64,000 bases of DNA from Betaproteobacteria bacterium (GCA_009782565.1 WRIU01000010.1:21871-85870); one strand, 5' to 3'; counted from the stretch's first letter, positions 1 to 9,856 are shown. Numbers and translations: made by a program. Notes: a model not told the origin generated them from the sequence alone.

Positions 1-1
1 G

Positions 2-1354
2 CGCGCCGGGTTTTGCCTCGGCTTTGCCTGGGGGGTGGGTGCGTTTTTCGCGGGCATATCGTGGCTTGTCATCGCATTGTGGCGTTACGGCGGGGTGTTC
101 CTGCCGGTCGCGGTGTTCATCGTTTTCCTGTTTTGCGCGTTCCTCTCGCTGTTTCCGGCGCTGGCGGGCGCGTTTTACGCGCGTTGGCAGCACGGCGGCA
201 TGCTGTGGCGGGCTTTGCTGTTCGCGGGCTTATGGGTGCTCGTCGAATGCTTGCGCGGCACGATACTGACTGGCTTCCCGTGGCTTGCCATCGGTTATTC
301 GCAAACGCCGCCAAGCCCCATTGCCGGATATTTCCCGCTCTTGGGGGTTTATGGCGTTGGCGGGGCGCTGGCTTTCGTTGCGGGGCTTCTGGGGGTTTGC
401 GCCACCGATTGGGCGGGTACACGCGCTGTTGACCGCTTGAAGGTTCCCGCTGTGCTGATCGGCGCGGTCTGTCTTGGGGGGTGGGCGCTTTCCCGGATTC
501 AGTGGGTGGAGCCAGACGGCTCGCCGCTTGCGGTGTCGCTTGTGCAGCCGAACATCGAGCAATCGCTCAAATGGGACCCGGCACATTTTTCCGAGACGTT
601 GCAGATCAGTGCCGACTTGGTCAGTACAGCGCGCGGCGATGTCGTCGTTCTGCCGGAAGCTGCGCTGCCCATAGCACTCGATGGGCTGCCCCAGGGCTAT
701 CTCGACAAGCTGGCCGGGTTGGTTGGCGAACGGAACGGTACGCTCATTACGGGGGTCTTTACCCGCGACGGCAAGCGGTACTACAACGCCGCCGTCACTT
801 TGGGCGAGGGCGGCGGGCAACACTACGCGAAGAAGCACCTTGTCCCTTTTGGCGAGTATTCGCCGCCGTTCTTCGATTGGTTCTACCGGCTGGCAAACAT
901 TCCCATGTCCCGGCAAAGCCCCGGCGCGGCGGATCAGCCGCCGCTCAACCTGTCTGGGCGGAAAATTGCCGTCAATATCTGCTACGAAGACCTCTTTGGC
1001 GCTGAGTTGATTTCCAGCCTGCCGCAAGCCGGGCTGATGCTCAATCTCTCGAACCTCGCCTGGTATGGCGATTCGTTCGCCCAGCCGCAACACCTGCAAA
1101 TCGCCCGCGCCCGCGCGATGGAGACGGGCCGCCCCATGCTGCGTTCCACCAACACCGGCATGACCGCCCTCGTCCTCCCGGACGGTTCCGTCCCGGCGGC
1201 GCTGCCCGCTTTTACGCGCGGCGTGCTGGAAGTGGAAGTCCCCGCTTTCAAGGGGCTCACGCCTTACGCGCGCTGGGGGGATGTACCTGCGCTCGTGCTG
1301 GCGCTGGTTGGGGTTGCCATTGTGGTGGGGGCGGGGCGGCGGGGCAGGGCGTGA
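2..1354 (+). CDS. lnt: Apolipoprotein N-acyltransferase (5' partial)
   Basis: Transfers an acyl chain from phospholipid to the N-terminal cysteine of apolipoproteins, the last step of lipoprotein maturation in the inner membrane. The frame is open to the left edge of the window, so about 60 N-terminal residues of a usual ~510 are missing; the 450 residues present start inside the first membrane segments. Several hydrophobic helices come first. A nitrilase-type domain follows with the expected catalytic glutamate (VVLPEAALP), lysine (KKHLVPFGEYSP) and cysteine (NICYEDLFG). A last hydrophobic helix and a basic tail close the protein. In many proteobacteria lnt follows the CorC-type gene ybeX, which would lie upstream. 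Identification is secure; only the start is unseen. Confidence 0.95.
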   Translation, partial: RAGFCLGFAWGVGAFFAGISWLVIALWRYGGVFLPVAVFIVFLFCAFLSLFPALAGAFYARWQHGGMLWRALLFAGLWVLVECLRGTILTGFPWLAIGYSQTPPSPIAGYFPLLGVYGVGGALAFVAGLLGVCATDWAGTRAVDRLKVPAVLIGAVCLGGWALSRIQWVEPDGSPLAVSLVQPNIEQSLKWDPAHFSETLQISADLVSTARGDVVVLPEAALPIALDGLPQGYLDKLAGLVGERNGTLITGVFTRDGKRYYNAAVTLGEGGGQHYAKKHLVPFGEYSPPFFDWFYRLANIPMSRQSPGAADQPPLNLSGRKIAVNICYEDLFGAELISSLPQAGLMLNLSNLAWYGDSFAQPQHLQIARARAMETGRPMLRSTNTGMTALVLPDGSVPAALPAFTRGVLEVEVPAFKGLTPYARWGDVPALVLALVGVAIVVGAGRRGRA

Positions 1355-1385
1355 TATTCCTTCAAGGGTGTTTTCACTACTGAAA

Positions 1386-1811
1386 TCAAAAAAATCCGCG
1401 TATTTTCCCACTCTCATGCAGATAGCGCGCGTACTGCATATCTTGTTTGTTGATGTGCTCAAGCCACCATTTTTTCAGAAAATCCAGTAGCGGCTTGGCG
1501 TTATTTTCCTGAATAGCAATGTGCTCGATGCATTCTATTTCCAGAGCAAGATTTCTGTGCATTTCTTTATGTTCTTCAAAATTAGGATATCCCATTGCCT
1601 GAAGATAACGTTCTTCTGTAATGAAATGAATGCGGGAATAGTTCTTCATCGTATCGCTGATACATGAGTACAGCATGCGATCGCCTGTGCCTTTTTCCAT
1701 CAGGGAGTAAAATGAATTGATGATGGAAACAATGCCTCGGTGTTGCTCATCAACGAGAGCAATCCCGGTGTTGTTTTTATCCTGCCATTTTATGAAAAGC
1801 GGCCGATCCAT
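1386..1811 (-). CDS. Bacteriohemerythrin (copy 1)
   Basis: Small non-heme di-iron O2-binding protein of the hemerythrin family, 141 aa, a full single-domain length. All iron ligands of the family are visible: H24 in DEQH, H62 and E66 in HFITEE, H81 and H85 in HKEMH, H119 and D124 in HINKQD. There is no signal peptide, so it is cytoplasmic. Known family roles are O2 storage or delivery and O2 sensing in microaerobic bacteria. It is convergent with lnt and sits 86 bp downstream of a close paralogue on the same strand, suggesting a tandem duplication. Which role applies cannot be read from sequence. Confidence 0.9.
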   Translation of the reverse strand: MDRPLFIKWQDKNNTGIALVDEQHRGIVSIINSFYSLMEKGTGDRMLYSCISDTMKNYSRIHFITEERYLQAMGYPNFEEHKEMHRNLALEIECIEHIAIQENNAKPLLDFLKKWWLEHINKQDMQYARYLHESGKIRGFF

Positions 1812-1897
1812 GTTTCTTCCATGTGAGCCTCGGTTTTACCTGAAATTGGCGATATAGCGCAGATTTTCGCAGTGCTTGCTCTATTGGGTGAACTGAA

Positions 1898-2323
1898 TCA
1901 ATCGCCTCTTTTTCCGTACTCGCTCAGGCAGGGAACATAAAGCATATCTTGTTCGTTGATGTGTTCAATCCACCATTTTTTCAAAAAATTCAATAATAGC
2001 CTGTGATCCTTGTCGTCGAGGGTATTGCGTTCGACGCGTTCTGTTTCTTTAGTGAGGCATTTGTGTGATTCTATATGTTTTTCAAGATCAGGATATTCTG
2101 CTGCTTTGAGAATGCGTTCCTCGGTGAGGAAATGGATACGGGAATAATTTTTTATCGTCTTACTGATGAATGAACACAACGCGTCGTCACACATGCCTTT
2201 TTCTGTCAGGTAATAAAATGAATTGATGATGGAAACGATACCTCTGTGTTGCTCGTCGATGACGGGAACCCCAGTGTTATTTCGATCCTGCCATTTTATG
2301 AAAAGCGGTGGGTACATGTTCAT
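1898..2323 (-). CDS. Bacteriohemerythrin (copy 2)
   Basis: Second single-domain hemerythrin, 141 aa, with the full ligand set (H26, H64, E68, H83, H87, H121, D126). It shares long stretches with copy 1, such as the region after DEQH and the FLKKWW helix, but differs at the C terminus. An alternative start at the third residue (Met3) is possible. It lies divergently from ahpC across about 256 bp that contains an OxyR-like site, so an oxygen or peroxide link is plausible but inferred. No N-terminal targeting signal is present. Confidence 0.9.
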   Translation of the reverse strand: MNMYPPLFIKWQDRNNTGVPVIDEQHRGIVSIINSFYYLTEKGMCDDALCSFISKTIKNYSRIHFLTEERILKAAEYPDLEKHIESHKCLTKETERVERNTLDDKDHRLLLNFLKKWWIEHINEQDMLYVPCLSEYGKRGD

Positions 2324-2436
2324 GTCTCCTATAAGTATCGAACTCGCATGGAATCATGGATACGATGCGATTATCGTAGAGTCCATTCTCCTGAGTAGTG
2401 AAAAAATTGACGAACTCAATCGTAAAAATATGTTTG

Positions 2437-2473
2437 ATAACTTTGTTCTATTATATGTATACCCAATTCCGAT
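2437..2473 (+). promoter_or_regulatory. Candidate OxyR binding site upstream of ahpC
   Basis: Four half-sites are spaced exactly as in the OxyR consensus ATAG-N7-CTAT-N7-ATAG-N7-CTAT: ATAA (2437-2440), CTAT (2448-2451), ATAC (2459-2462) and CGAT (2470-2473). That is 13 of 16 positions, with all three 7-nt spacers exact. It lies about 105 bp before the ahpC start, a sensible place for activation, and ahpCF is a classic OxyR target. No oxyR gene is in the window, so the regulator is inferred. Confidence 0.55.
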
Positions 2474-2579
2474 TGGCTTTGCGGTCGGTTTGGGAGCTAT
2501 GATGCGCCCGGCGTTGTCACAGCCAATGTGACTGTGATTCAGGCTAACCCGTTGTAATCCACCTCAAGGAGCGAGGCTC

Positions 2580-3149
2580 ATGTGCAATTCTCTCATCAAC
2601 ACTCAGGTTCTCCCGTTCAAGGCTACGGCCTACCAGAACGGTAAGTTCATTGAAGTCTCGGACGCCACTATCAAGGGCAAGTGGGCGGTTTTCTTCTTCT
2701 ATCCGGCGGACTTTACGTTCGTCTGCCCGACCGAACTGGGCGATCTGGCCGACAACTACGCGGAGTTCAAGAAACTGGGCGTGGAAATCTACGGGGTGTC
2801 CACAGATACGCATTTCACCCACAAAGCATGGCACGATGCCTCCGAGACGATCAGGAAAATCGAATATCCGCTGGTTGGCGACCCCACGCACGTCATCAGC
2901 AAGAATTTCGGCGTCTACATCGAAGAAGCCGGTGTGGATGAGCGCGGTACTTTCGTAGTCGACCCGAACGGCACGATACAGATCATAGAGATCAATGCGG
3001 GCAACATTGGCCGCAACGCGCAGGAACTGCTTCGCAAGGTGAAGGCCGCGCAGTACGTTGCCGCCCATCCGGGCGAAGTTTGTCCGGCTAAATGGAAAGA
3101 AGGTGACAAAACTCTCGCGCCTTCCATTGATCTCGTCGGCAAAATATGA
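2580..3149 (+). CDS. ahpC: Alkyl hydroperoxide reductase, peroxiredoxin subunit
   Basis: Typical 2-Cys peroxiredoxin that reduces H2O2, organic peroxides and peroxynitrite in the cytoplasm, recycled by AhpF. The 189 aa match AhpC in length. Peroxidatic C49 sits in the motif FTFVCPTEL and resolving C168 in GEVCPAKW. A good ribosome site (AAGGAG) precedes the ATG. The reductase ahpF follows after 102 bp, so the two are probably co-expressed, with the OxyR-like site upstream as the likely control. Confidence 0.97.
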   Translation: MCNSLINTQVLPFKATAYQNGKFIEVSDATIKGKWAVFFFYPADFTFVCPTELGDLADNYAEFKKLGVEIYGVSTDTHFTHKAWHDASETIRKIEYPLVGDPTHVISKNFGVYIEEAGVDERGTFVVDPNGTIQIIEINAGNIGRNAQELLRKVKAAQYVAAHPGEVCPAKWKEGDKTLAPSIDLVGKI

Positions 3150-3251
3150 CGTTCTGACGCGCCACTGCATCCGTCTGGGTAGCGGGTCTTCGGCCAGCAT
3201 CCGGGCGGATGTTTTTTATCAGCTTTTTCAGCCTGCTGCGGAGAATTCGTT

Positions 3252-4835
3252 ATGCTCGATGACAACATCAAGGCTCAGTTGCAAGCCTACCTGGAAAAAG
3301 TCGTCCAACCCATCGAGTTGGTGGCCTCTCTCGATGATGGCGAGGTTTCCCACGAGATACGCGAGTTGATCCGCGAGATTGCCGCGCTTTCCGACAAGGT
3401 GAGCGCACGCGAGGATGGCCGGTTCGAGCGGCGCCCGTCTTTTGGCGTTGCCCGTGTTGGGGAGGCGCCGCGCATCCATTTTGCGGGGTTGCCGATGGGG
3501 CATGAATTTACTTCGCTCATCCTGGCTTTGCTGCAAACCGGCGGCCATCCGCCCAAGGCCGAGCCTGAGACACTTGCACAGATTCATGCGCTGGAAGGGG
3601 AATTTCGTTTTGAGACCTTCGTTTCGCTCTCCTGCCATAATTGCCCGGACGTGGTGCAGGCGCTCAATCTGATGGCAGTGATGAATCCGGGCGTCAGCCA
3701 TGTGATGATCGACGGGGCGCTGTTTCAGGATGAAGTGGAAAAGCGTCAGGTCATGGCCGTACCCAATGTTTTTCTCAATGGACAGCCATTCGATCAGGGG
3801 CGGATGGAACTTGCCGGAATTCTCGCCAAGATCGACCCCGGCGCGTCATCGCGCGGCGCGGAAGCCATCTCCGCCAAGGAACCGTTTGACGTGCTCGTGA
3901 TCGGCGGAGGGCCTGCGGGTTCGGCTGCGGCGATCTATGCCGCGCGTAAGGGTATCCGTACCGGCATTGTCGCAGAGCGTTTCGGGGGCCAGGTGCTCGA
4001 TACATTGGCGATTGAAAACCTCATTTCAGTCAAGGAAACCGAAGGGCCTAAACTGGCTGCCGCGCTTGAAGAGCATGTGCGCCACTATGATGTGGATGTG
4101 ATGAGCCAACAAACAGCCGTTGCCCTCGTCCCACCGCCGAAGCCTGGTGCGCTCGCTGAAGTGCGGCTCGAAAGCGGTGCGGTCCTGAAAGCGAGGAGTG
4201 TGATTCTGGCAACCGGCGCGCGCTGGCGCGAGATGGGTGTGCCCGGTGAAAAGAAATTCCGCGCTAAGGGCGTGGCTTTCTGCCCGCATTGCGATGGCCC
4301 GCTTTTCAAGGGCAAGCGCGTAGCGGTCATTGGCGGCGGCAATTCCGGCGTGGAGGCTGCCATTGACCTTGCCGGGATCGTTTCGCATGTAACTTTGCTC
4401 GAATTTGCTCCGGAGTTGCGGGCCGACGCGGTGTTGCAATCCAAACTTGCCAGCCTCCCCAATGTGACAACTGTCAGGAATGCCCAGACGGTTGAAGTCA
4501 CCGGCACGGACAGGGTCGATGGCCTCGTCTATCAGAACCGCGTCACAGGTGAGACAAGCAAGCTCGATCTGGAAGGCATTTTTGTGCAGATCGGCCTGAT
4601 GCCGAATACCGCTTTCCTGGGCAATATGCTCAATGTCACCCGGATCGGCGAAATTGAGGTCGATCCGCGTGGGCAGACTTCCGCGCATGGCATCTTTGCC
4701 GCCGGGGACTGCACGACGGTTCCCTACAAGCAGATCATCATCGCGATGGGGGAGGGGGCGAAGGCAAGCTTGTCCGCATTCGACTACCTGATCAGGACGT
4801 CTGTCCCAGCGGGCGAACGATCCATGATTCCCTGA
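3252..4835 (+). CDS. ahpF: Alkyl hydroperoxide reductase subunit F
   Basis: NADH-dependent flavoprotein that passes electrons to AhpC. Its 527 aa have the normal AhpF layout: two N-terminal thioredoxin-like folds with a CHNC redox pair (C128/C131), an FAD-binding motif near residue 218 ([10 protein letters not shown]), an NADH-binding motif near residue 359 ([10 protein letters not shown]) and the thioredoxin-reductase-type CPHC (C344/C347). The usual C-terminal FAD segment with GIFAAGDCT is present. It follows ahpC and is only 4 bp from hemW. Confidence 0.96.
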   Translation: MLDDNIKAQLQAYLEKVVQPIELVASLDDGEVSHEIRELIREIAALSDKVSAREDGRFERRPSFGVARVGEAPRIHFAGLPMGHEFTSLILALLQTGGHPPKAEPETLAQIHALEGEFRFETFVSLSCHNCPDVVQALNLMAVMNPGVSHVMIDGALFQDEVEKRQVMAVPNVFLNGQPFDQGRMELAGILAKIDPGASSRGAEAISAKEPFDVLVIGGGPAGSAAAIYAARKGIRTGIVAERFGGQVLDTLAIENLISVKETEGPKLAAALEEHVRHYDVDVMSQQTAVALVPPPKPGALAEVRLESGAVLKARSVILATGARWREMGVPGEKKFRAKGVAFCPHCDGPLFKGKRVAVIGGGNSGVEAAIDLAGIVSHVTLLEFAPELRADAVLQSKLASLPNVTTVRNAQTVEVTGTDRVDGLVYQNRVTGETSKLDLEGIFVQIGLMPNTAFLGNMLNVTRIGEIEVDPRGQTSAHGIFAAGDCTTVPYKQIIIAMGEGAKASLSAFDYLIRTSVPAGERSMIP

Positions 4836-4839
4836 AACG

Positions 4840-6006
4840 ATGCCGCTGCCCCTTGCCGCCCCGCCGCTTGCGCTCTATGTGCATTTTCCGTGGTGTGTAC
4901 GCAAGTGCCCTTACTGTGATTTCAATTCGCACGAGCCGCGCGACGGGTGCAGCGCCATCCCGTTTGCGGCTTGGGGCGAGGCTGTGGCCGCCGATCTGGA
5001 AGCGGCCTTGCCGCAGATCGGGGGGCGAAGCGTCCATAGCGTTTTCATCGGCGGCGGCACGCCGAGCTTGTTGCCGTCGCTTGTGTTGGAAAAGCTGCTC
5101 GATACCCTGCGCGCGCGGCTGCCGTTTGAGCCGGAAATCGAAATCACGCTGGAAGCGAACCCTGGCGCGGTGGAGATTTCGCGCTTCCGCGATTATCGCG
5201 CGGCAGGCGTCACAAGGTTGTCGCTTGGCGTTCAGAGTTTCGATGATGGCCTGCTTACCCGTATAGGTCGTATCCACGATGGGCGCGAAGCCCGCCGGGC
5301 GCTGGACGCGGCGCGCGAGCATTTCGGGCAGGTGAATGTCGATTTGATGGTCGGCTTGCCTGGGCAAATGCCCGGACAGGCGCTGGCCGATTTGGAAATT
5401 GCCATTGGTAGCGGTGTCCGGCATCTTTCCTGTTACCACCTCACCGTGGAACCAAACACCCCATTCGCGTTCGCCCCGCCCGATGGCCTGCCAGATGAGG
5501 ATGCCGTTGCCGACATGGAGGAAACGATCACCGCGCGGCTTGCCGAGGCGGGGTTCCGGCATTACGAAGTTTCTGCTTTTGCCTGGGCTGGGAATGAATG
5601 CCGTCACAATCTCAACTACTGGCATTTCGGCGATTACCTCGGCCTGGGCCCCGGCGCGCACGGCAAATTGACGACATCCGGCGGGATTGTGCGCGAAATG
5701 CGCCACAAATATCCTGCCCGTTATCTGGAAGGCGCGGCGCGGAGCGGCTTCATCCAGGAACGGCGTACCGTGGGCATGGAAGAGTTGCCGTTTGAATTCA
5801 TGATGAACGCCTTGCGCTTGTCCGACGGTGTCCCCGCCACGCTTTTTTCTGAGCGTACCGGCCTGCCGCTGGCGGCGATTGCCGAGGAGTTGGAACAGTC
5901 GCGCCGCGCTGGTTTGCTCGACCCAGACCCCGGTCGCCTGCGCCCCACAGCGCGGGGGCTGCGGTTTTTGAATGAGTTGTTGCAGGGTTTTCTGCCGGAT
6001 CGGTAA
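4840..6006 (+). CDS. hemW: Radical SAM heme chaperone HemW
   Basis: 388-aa HemN-like radical SAM protein. The cluster motif has C19, C23 and C26 in the order CVRKCPYC, followed by F28, the HemW/HemN arrangement. HemW binds heme and inserts it into respiratory enzymes; older databases call it an oxygen-independent coproporphyrinogen III oxidase-like protein. The C-terminal HemN domain is complete. In many proteobacteria hemW follows rdgB; here it is 4 bp after ahpF and probably co-transcribed with it. True HemN oxidase activity is unlikely for this subfamily but not excluded by sequence alone. Confidence 0.9.
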   Translation: MPLPLAAPPLALYVHFPWCVRKCPYCDFNSHEPRDGCSAIPFAAWGEAVAADLEAALPQIGGRSVHSVFIGGGTPSLLPSLVLEKLLDTLRARLPFEPEIEITLEANPGAVEISRFRDYRAAGVTRLSLGVQSFDDGLLTRIGRIHDGREARRALDAAREHFGQVNVDLMVGLPGQMPGQALADLEIAIGSGVRHLSCYHLTVEPNTPFAFAPPDGLPDEDAVADMEETITARLAEAGFRHYEVSAFAWAGNECRHNLNYWHFGDYLGLGPGAHGKLTTSGGIVREMRHKYPARYLEGAARSGFIQERRTVGMEELPFEFMMNALRLSDGVPATLFSERTGLPLAAIAEELEQSRRAGLLDPDPGRLRPTARGLRFLNELLQGFLPDR

Positions 6007-6174
6007 CTCCGGAGGCAAACCTCCCATCGCACGGAATTGTTGAGCCTGACAGAGTGTTTTTTTCCCAGGTCGCCGAAATATGAAAATGAGAACATTGTGG
6101 CACTTGGTTTGACGCACTGGGCAATAAAATCCGGGTATGCAGTATCCGTAGGTTGTTCGTGAAGGAATCCGGGT

Positions 6175-9100
6175 ATGTCGTCATGGAGCGAAACGGAGGC
6201 AGGCGCTTCCGTCGTGGATGTGGTGGTGCTTGTGCGTGATGGTCTGGAGGCTGCACAACGCTGCCTTGCTTCGCTCTATGCGGCTGTGTGCCGCACGGCG
6301 CGCGAGATCGTCGTCATCGACGATGCCTCGGTTGCTCCGGAATTGACGGATTGGCTCTGTGGCGAAGCCGGGGCAGGGCGCATCGTGTTACTGCAAAATG
6401 GTAAGGGCAGGGGCTTCATGGCTTCGGTCAATGGCGCGCTGGCCCTGCACCCGGAACGAGATGTGGTGTTGCTGGAAAGCAGTGTCGAGGTGGCAAACGA
6501 CTGGCTTGACCGTTTGCTGGACTGTGCGCGGTCACGCGCCGATATCGGTACGGTGACGCCGTTTTCCAATAACGCTATGTTTTGTGCTTATCCCTTCACA
6601 GGATGGGAAGGCGGCATGCCCGGAACGCTTGGGTTGGCTGCGCTGGACGCGATAGCGGCGCGAGTCAATGCCGGGCAATGGGTGGGGCTGCCTGCGGCGG
6701 AGAAATTCTGCATGCTGATCCGCCGCGCGTGCCTGGATATGATCGGTTTTTTCGATGTCGAGCGTTTCGGGCGCGGTAGCGGGGAAGCGAAAGATTTTTC
6801 CCTGCGCGCGGCAGCGGTGGGCTGGCGCAACGTGCTGGCAGCCAATGTGTTCGTGTATCGCGCCGCTGGCGCGGTTCTCAGCCCCGACAGGCGGGAAGCG
6901 GTAGAGGACGCCGAATATAAATTAGAGGCTTTGTATCCCGATTCCAGCGCAAAAGTGCGGGATTTCAGCCATTTCGACCCACCTGCGAGGCTGCGGGCGC
7001 GCATCGACCGCGCGCGCGCCGCGCTTGGGGGTTCCGAATTTGCCTCGGTCATGGATGAGCAGGCGCAAAAGCGTGCTGCGCGCGCGGCTTCACAGGCGGA
7101 CGCGCCGCTCGACCCGCCGCTGCCGGTGGTGCTGCATGTGACGCACGACAAGGCCGGGGCAGGGCGTTGGGTGGAGGATTATTGCGCGGCAGACCTCGAT
7201 TGCCGCAATCTGGTACTGCGTGGGCGTAGTTCGCGCAACGCCGCTACGGCTGAACTGGCTCTGTTCGACCCGCGCCTGGGACCGTTGCCCTTGATGACCT
7301 GGACCTTGGCCGATCCGGTTCGGAGTGTCGCCATTGGGCACGCAGAGCTTACCGGGATCGTGAAATGGATATGTGCCGCGTTTGAGGTACGCGCCCTGCT
7401 GGTGTCGTCCTTGATGGGGTTCTCGCTCAATCTGTTGCGGTTCGACCTGCCAACAGTCCTGATCATGCACGATCTTTTTCCGTTTTGTCCGGCGGCGTCC
7501 GCAACGATGGGCAAGCCTTGCGAATGCTGCGATGACCCTGCGCTGGCGCGTTGCCTGCGCGAGAATCCACGCAATGTCTTCTGGCATCTGACCGATGTCG
7601 GCGAATGGCAAAGCTTTCGAGCGGCTTTCAGGGAATGCCTGACGGCGGGCGATATACGGATTGCGGTTCCGGACGAAGAACTGCATGTGCGCTGGGCAGC
7701 GTTTTTTCCGGAATTGAGAGAGCAGCCGTGGGCATACATCCCTTATGGATTGGGCGCGGATTTTGCGCGTGGCTCAATGATGCCGGAACAGGATTCAGAC
7801 AATGGGGACGCAAAATCATCGCAAGCGGATACGCCCCGCGCTCGTTTGCGGGTTTTGGTTCCGGGACGTTTGCTGCCGCATACGGGTTTGGAACTGTGGC
7901 GGAAGATTTGCGACGAATTACGCGCCTTTGCCAATGTGCTGTTGCTGGATTGTGGTGATTTCGGCCAGCCCTTCGTGGATTGCGCGTGGGTTGAGGTTGT
8001 GCGCGAGTGCGATTCCTTCGAGTGGCCTGAAAAAATAGCGCAATGGCGGCCGGATTGCGCCTTGTTGCTGCCGTCGCAGCCGGAAAATTTCTGCTATGCG
8101 CTGGCCGAGATGCAGGCGCTTGCGGTTCCGGCGGTGACTGTCCGGGCCGACGCTTGCCCAAGCCGCATTGATAATGGCTGGAATGGTTTTCTGGTCGAAC
8201 CCGATACCGACGCTGTGCTGGACATCCTGCGTATGCTCGACCAGGAGCGCGAGCGGCTCGCCGCAATGGCCGACGTTCTGCGTTTCAGTCCGGTACGCAC
8301 GGCCTTCGAGATGGTGGCCGACTATCGGCGGCTATTGCCGGAACTCGATGATGCGAGGGTCGAAATCGAGGCCGGGGGCGGCACGGAGACGGAAACCCTG
8401 CTCGCCGCCCTGGGCAAGCGCACACGGGGGCAGGAAGAAGTCATGCGGCTGAAAGACTTTCTGCAAACGTGCGAGGAAGAGGCTCGTTTCCGCGTGATCA
8501 ACCAGCGCCGCCTGGAAGCCATGGTAGGGGCGCTGGCGGCGCAGCATGCGGCCATATTCCGTTCGCTGTCATGGAAGGCGAGCGCGCCGGTGCGTTATTT
8601 CGAGCGCCTGTGGGAACGCCTGAGCGGCAGGATTTCACCGCCGCTGGAAAGGCCGCAGGTGGTACGCAGCACACGTATGGAACGGCGCAAGGCGCCGCGC
8701 CCGGAACGCCCCGTTCCGCTCCTGCTACGTTCCCGCGCCTCAGCCCGTTACTGGCTGTGCGAGGTCATCGGCGTACCGGACGCTTCCGTCATCATCGCGG
8801 GAGGCGGGCCGGATCAATCGCAGCGGGCGCTGCAAAACTTCATTGTGCTGGCCGACACCGTTACGCGCAGCAGTACGAAGGCCTGCTTCGTCTGGTGCGG
8901 CCGCTTGGACAACCTGCGTTCCGATGATGTATTCGTTTTGAAATTGCTGCGCGAGGTGGGCGACCTTTTCGTGCTCGATACGCAACTGGAAGCGGAAGTC
9001 TTCGCAGGGGCCGACGTGCTACTCCTGCCTACGGAAACGGTGGGGCAGGTGGGCTTCAACGGGATGGTGGCGGGTGTTGCACATGTCGAACTGCCGCTCG

Positions 9101-9201
9101 ATCCGCCCGAAGCCGGCGCGGGTATCGTTATGGCTGGCACGGCGACACGGTTGTTGCATTATTGCGATAACACGGATACAACGGAGGCTTCGCAAGCCTG
9201 A
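6175..9201 (+). CDS. Large multi-domain glycosyltransferase (GT2 plus GT4-like)
   Basis: 1008-aa protein without a clear signal peptide or membrane helices. Residues ~10-240 look like a GT-A (family 2) domain: VDVVVLVRDG, an EIVVIDDAS nucleotide-binding strand and NGKGRGFMASVN. Residues ~310-720 resemble a GT-B (family 4) enzyme, including PENFCYALAEMQALAVPAV and a following NGWNGFLVEP. After a short coiled region and a basic linker, residues ~850-1000 give a second, partial GT-B-like half (VIIAGGGPDQ, ADVLLLPTETVGQVGFNGM). Such giant transferases often build surface polysaccharide, but the sugar and acceptor cannot be told. It lies alone, 168 bp after hemW and 28 bp before gmk. Confidence 0.75.
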   Translation: MSSWSETEAGASVVDVVVLVRDGLEAAQRCLASLYAAVCRTAREIVVIDDASVAPELTDWLCGEAGAGRIVLLQNGKGRGFMASVNGALALHPERDVVLLESSVEVANDWLDRLLDCARSRADIGTVTPFSNNAMFCAYPFTGWEGGMPGTLGLAALDAIAARVNAGQWVGLPAAEKFCMLIRRACLDMIGFFDVERFGRGSGEAKDFSLRAAAVGWRNVLAANVFVYRAAGAVLSPDRREAVEDAEYKLEALYPDSSAKVRDFSHFDPPARLRARIDRARAALGGSEFASVMDEQAQKRAARAASQADAPLDPPLPVVLHVTHDKAGAGRWVEDYCAADLDCRNLVLRGRSSRNAATAELALFDPRLGPLPLMTWTLADPVRSVAIGHAELTGIVKWICAAFEVRALLVSSLMGFSLNLLRFDLPTVLIMHDLFPFCPAASATMGKPCECCDDPALARCLRENPRNVFWHLTDVGEWQSFRAAFRECLTAGDIRIAVPDEELHVRWAAFFPELREQPWAYIPYGLGADFARGSMMPEQDSDNGDAKSSQADTPRARLRVLVPGRLLPHTGLELWRKICDELRAFANVLLLDCGDFGQPFVDCAWVEVVRECDSFEWPEKIAQWRPDCALLLPSQPENFCYALAEMQALAVPAVTVRADACPSRIDNGWNGFLVEPDTDAVLDILRMLDQERERLAAMADVLRFSPVRTAFEMVADYRRLLPELDDARVEIEAGGGTETETLLAALGKRTRGQEEVMRLKDFLQTCEEEARFRVINQRRLEAMVGALAAQHAAIFRSLSWKASAPVRYFERLWERLSGRISPPLERPQVVRSTRMERRKAPRPERPVPLLLRSRASARYWLCEVIGVPDASVIIAGGGPDQSQRALQNFIVLADTVTRSSTKACFVWCGRLDNLRSDDVFVLKLLREVGDLFVLDTQLEAEVFAGADVLLLPTETVGQVGFNGMVAGVAHVELPLDPPEAGAGIVMAGTATRLLHYCDNTDTTEASQA

Positions 9202-9229
9202 GCGCTGAATTGAAACAAAATTTCCCGAT

Positions 9230-9856
9230 ATGCGAAGCATTATGCCCGGAACGCTCATAACTGTTACTGCGCCCTCCGGGGCTGGAAAAACCACGCTGGT
9301 GCGCGAGTTGCTACAGCGCGACTCCAACCTGCGCCTGTCGGTCTCCTACACGACCCGCGCCCCGCGCGAGGGAGAAGAAAACGGGCGTGAATATCATTTC
9401 GTCGAAACCGGGCGTTTCCTCGAAATGCGTGATGCCGGTGGGTTCGTCGAATGGGCTGAGGTTCATGGCAACAGTTACGGCACTTCCCGCGCTTGGCTGG
9501 CCGAGCAGCTTGAGGAAGGGCACGACACCTTGCTGGAGATCGATTGGCAGGGCGCGCGCCAGGTACGCGAGGCGTTCCCGGAGTCGGTGAGTGTTTTCGT
9601 GCTGCCGCCGTCATTGGGCGAGCTTGAAAACCGCCTACGCAGGCGGGGAACCGACAGCGAGGAAACCATTGCCCTGCGTTTGCAGGCCGCGCTCGGTGAA
9701 ATGCGCCATGTTCAGGAATTTGCCTACGTTATAATCAACGATCGTTTTCCGGTTGCCGCCGATGAATTGGCGGCAATCGTGCGAGTGGCGCGGCTGCGTT
9801 GCGCCAACCAGTACAAGCGTTACCCGCAGTATTTTTCCTTTCTCACACAGGATTGA
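9230..9856 (+). CDS. gmk: Guanylate kinase
   Basis: Phosphorylates GMP to GDP with ATP. The 208 aa include the P-loop APSGAGKTT near the N terminus, the GMP-binding region SYTTRAPREGEENGREYHF and the conserved lid. A start at 9242 (MPGTLITV) would match the family equally well. It is followed 6 bp later by rpoZ and then spoT, the standard proteobacterial gmk-rpoZ-spoT order that links nucleotide supply, RNA polymerase and the stringent response. Confidence 0.96.
   Translation: MRSIMPGTLITVTAPSGAGKTTLVRELLQRDSNLRLSVSYTTRAPREGEENGREYHFVETGRFLEMRDAGGFVEWAEVHGNSYGTSRAWLAEQLEEGHDTLLEIDWQGARQVREAFPESVSVFVLPPSLGELENRLRRRGTDSEETIALRLQAALGEMRHVQEFAYVIINDRFPVAADELAAIVRVARLRCANQYKRYPQYFSFLTQD

Noticed and set aside
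230..1462. 410-aa open frame antisense to lnt
   Set aside because: No family features; lnt catalytic residues are on the other strand.
2223..2531. 102-aa plus-strand frame before ahpC
   Set aside because: Half of it is antisense to a hemerythrin gene, the rest covers the OxyR-like site.
4792..6117. 441-aa open frame antisense to hemW
   Set aside because: Antisense shadow of a clear radical SAM gene.
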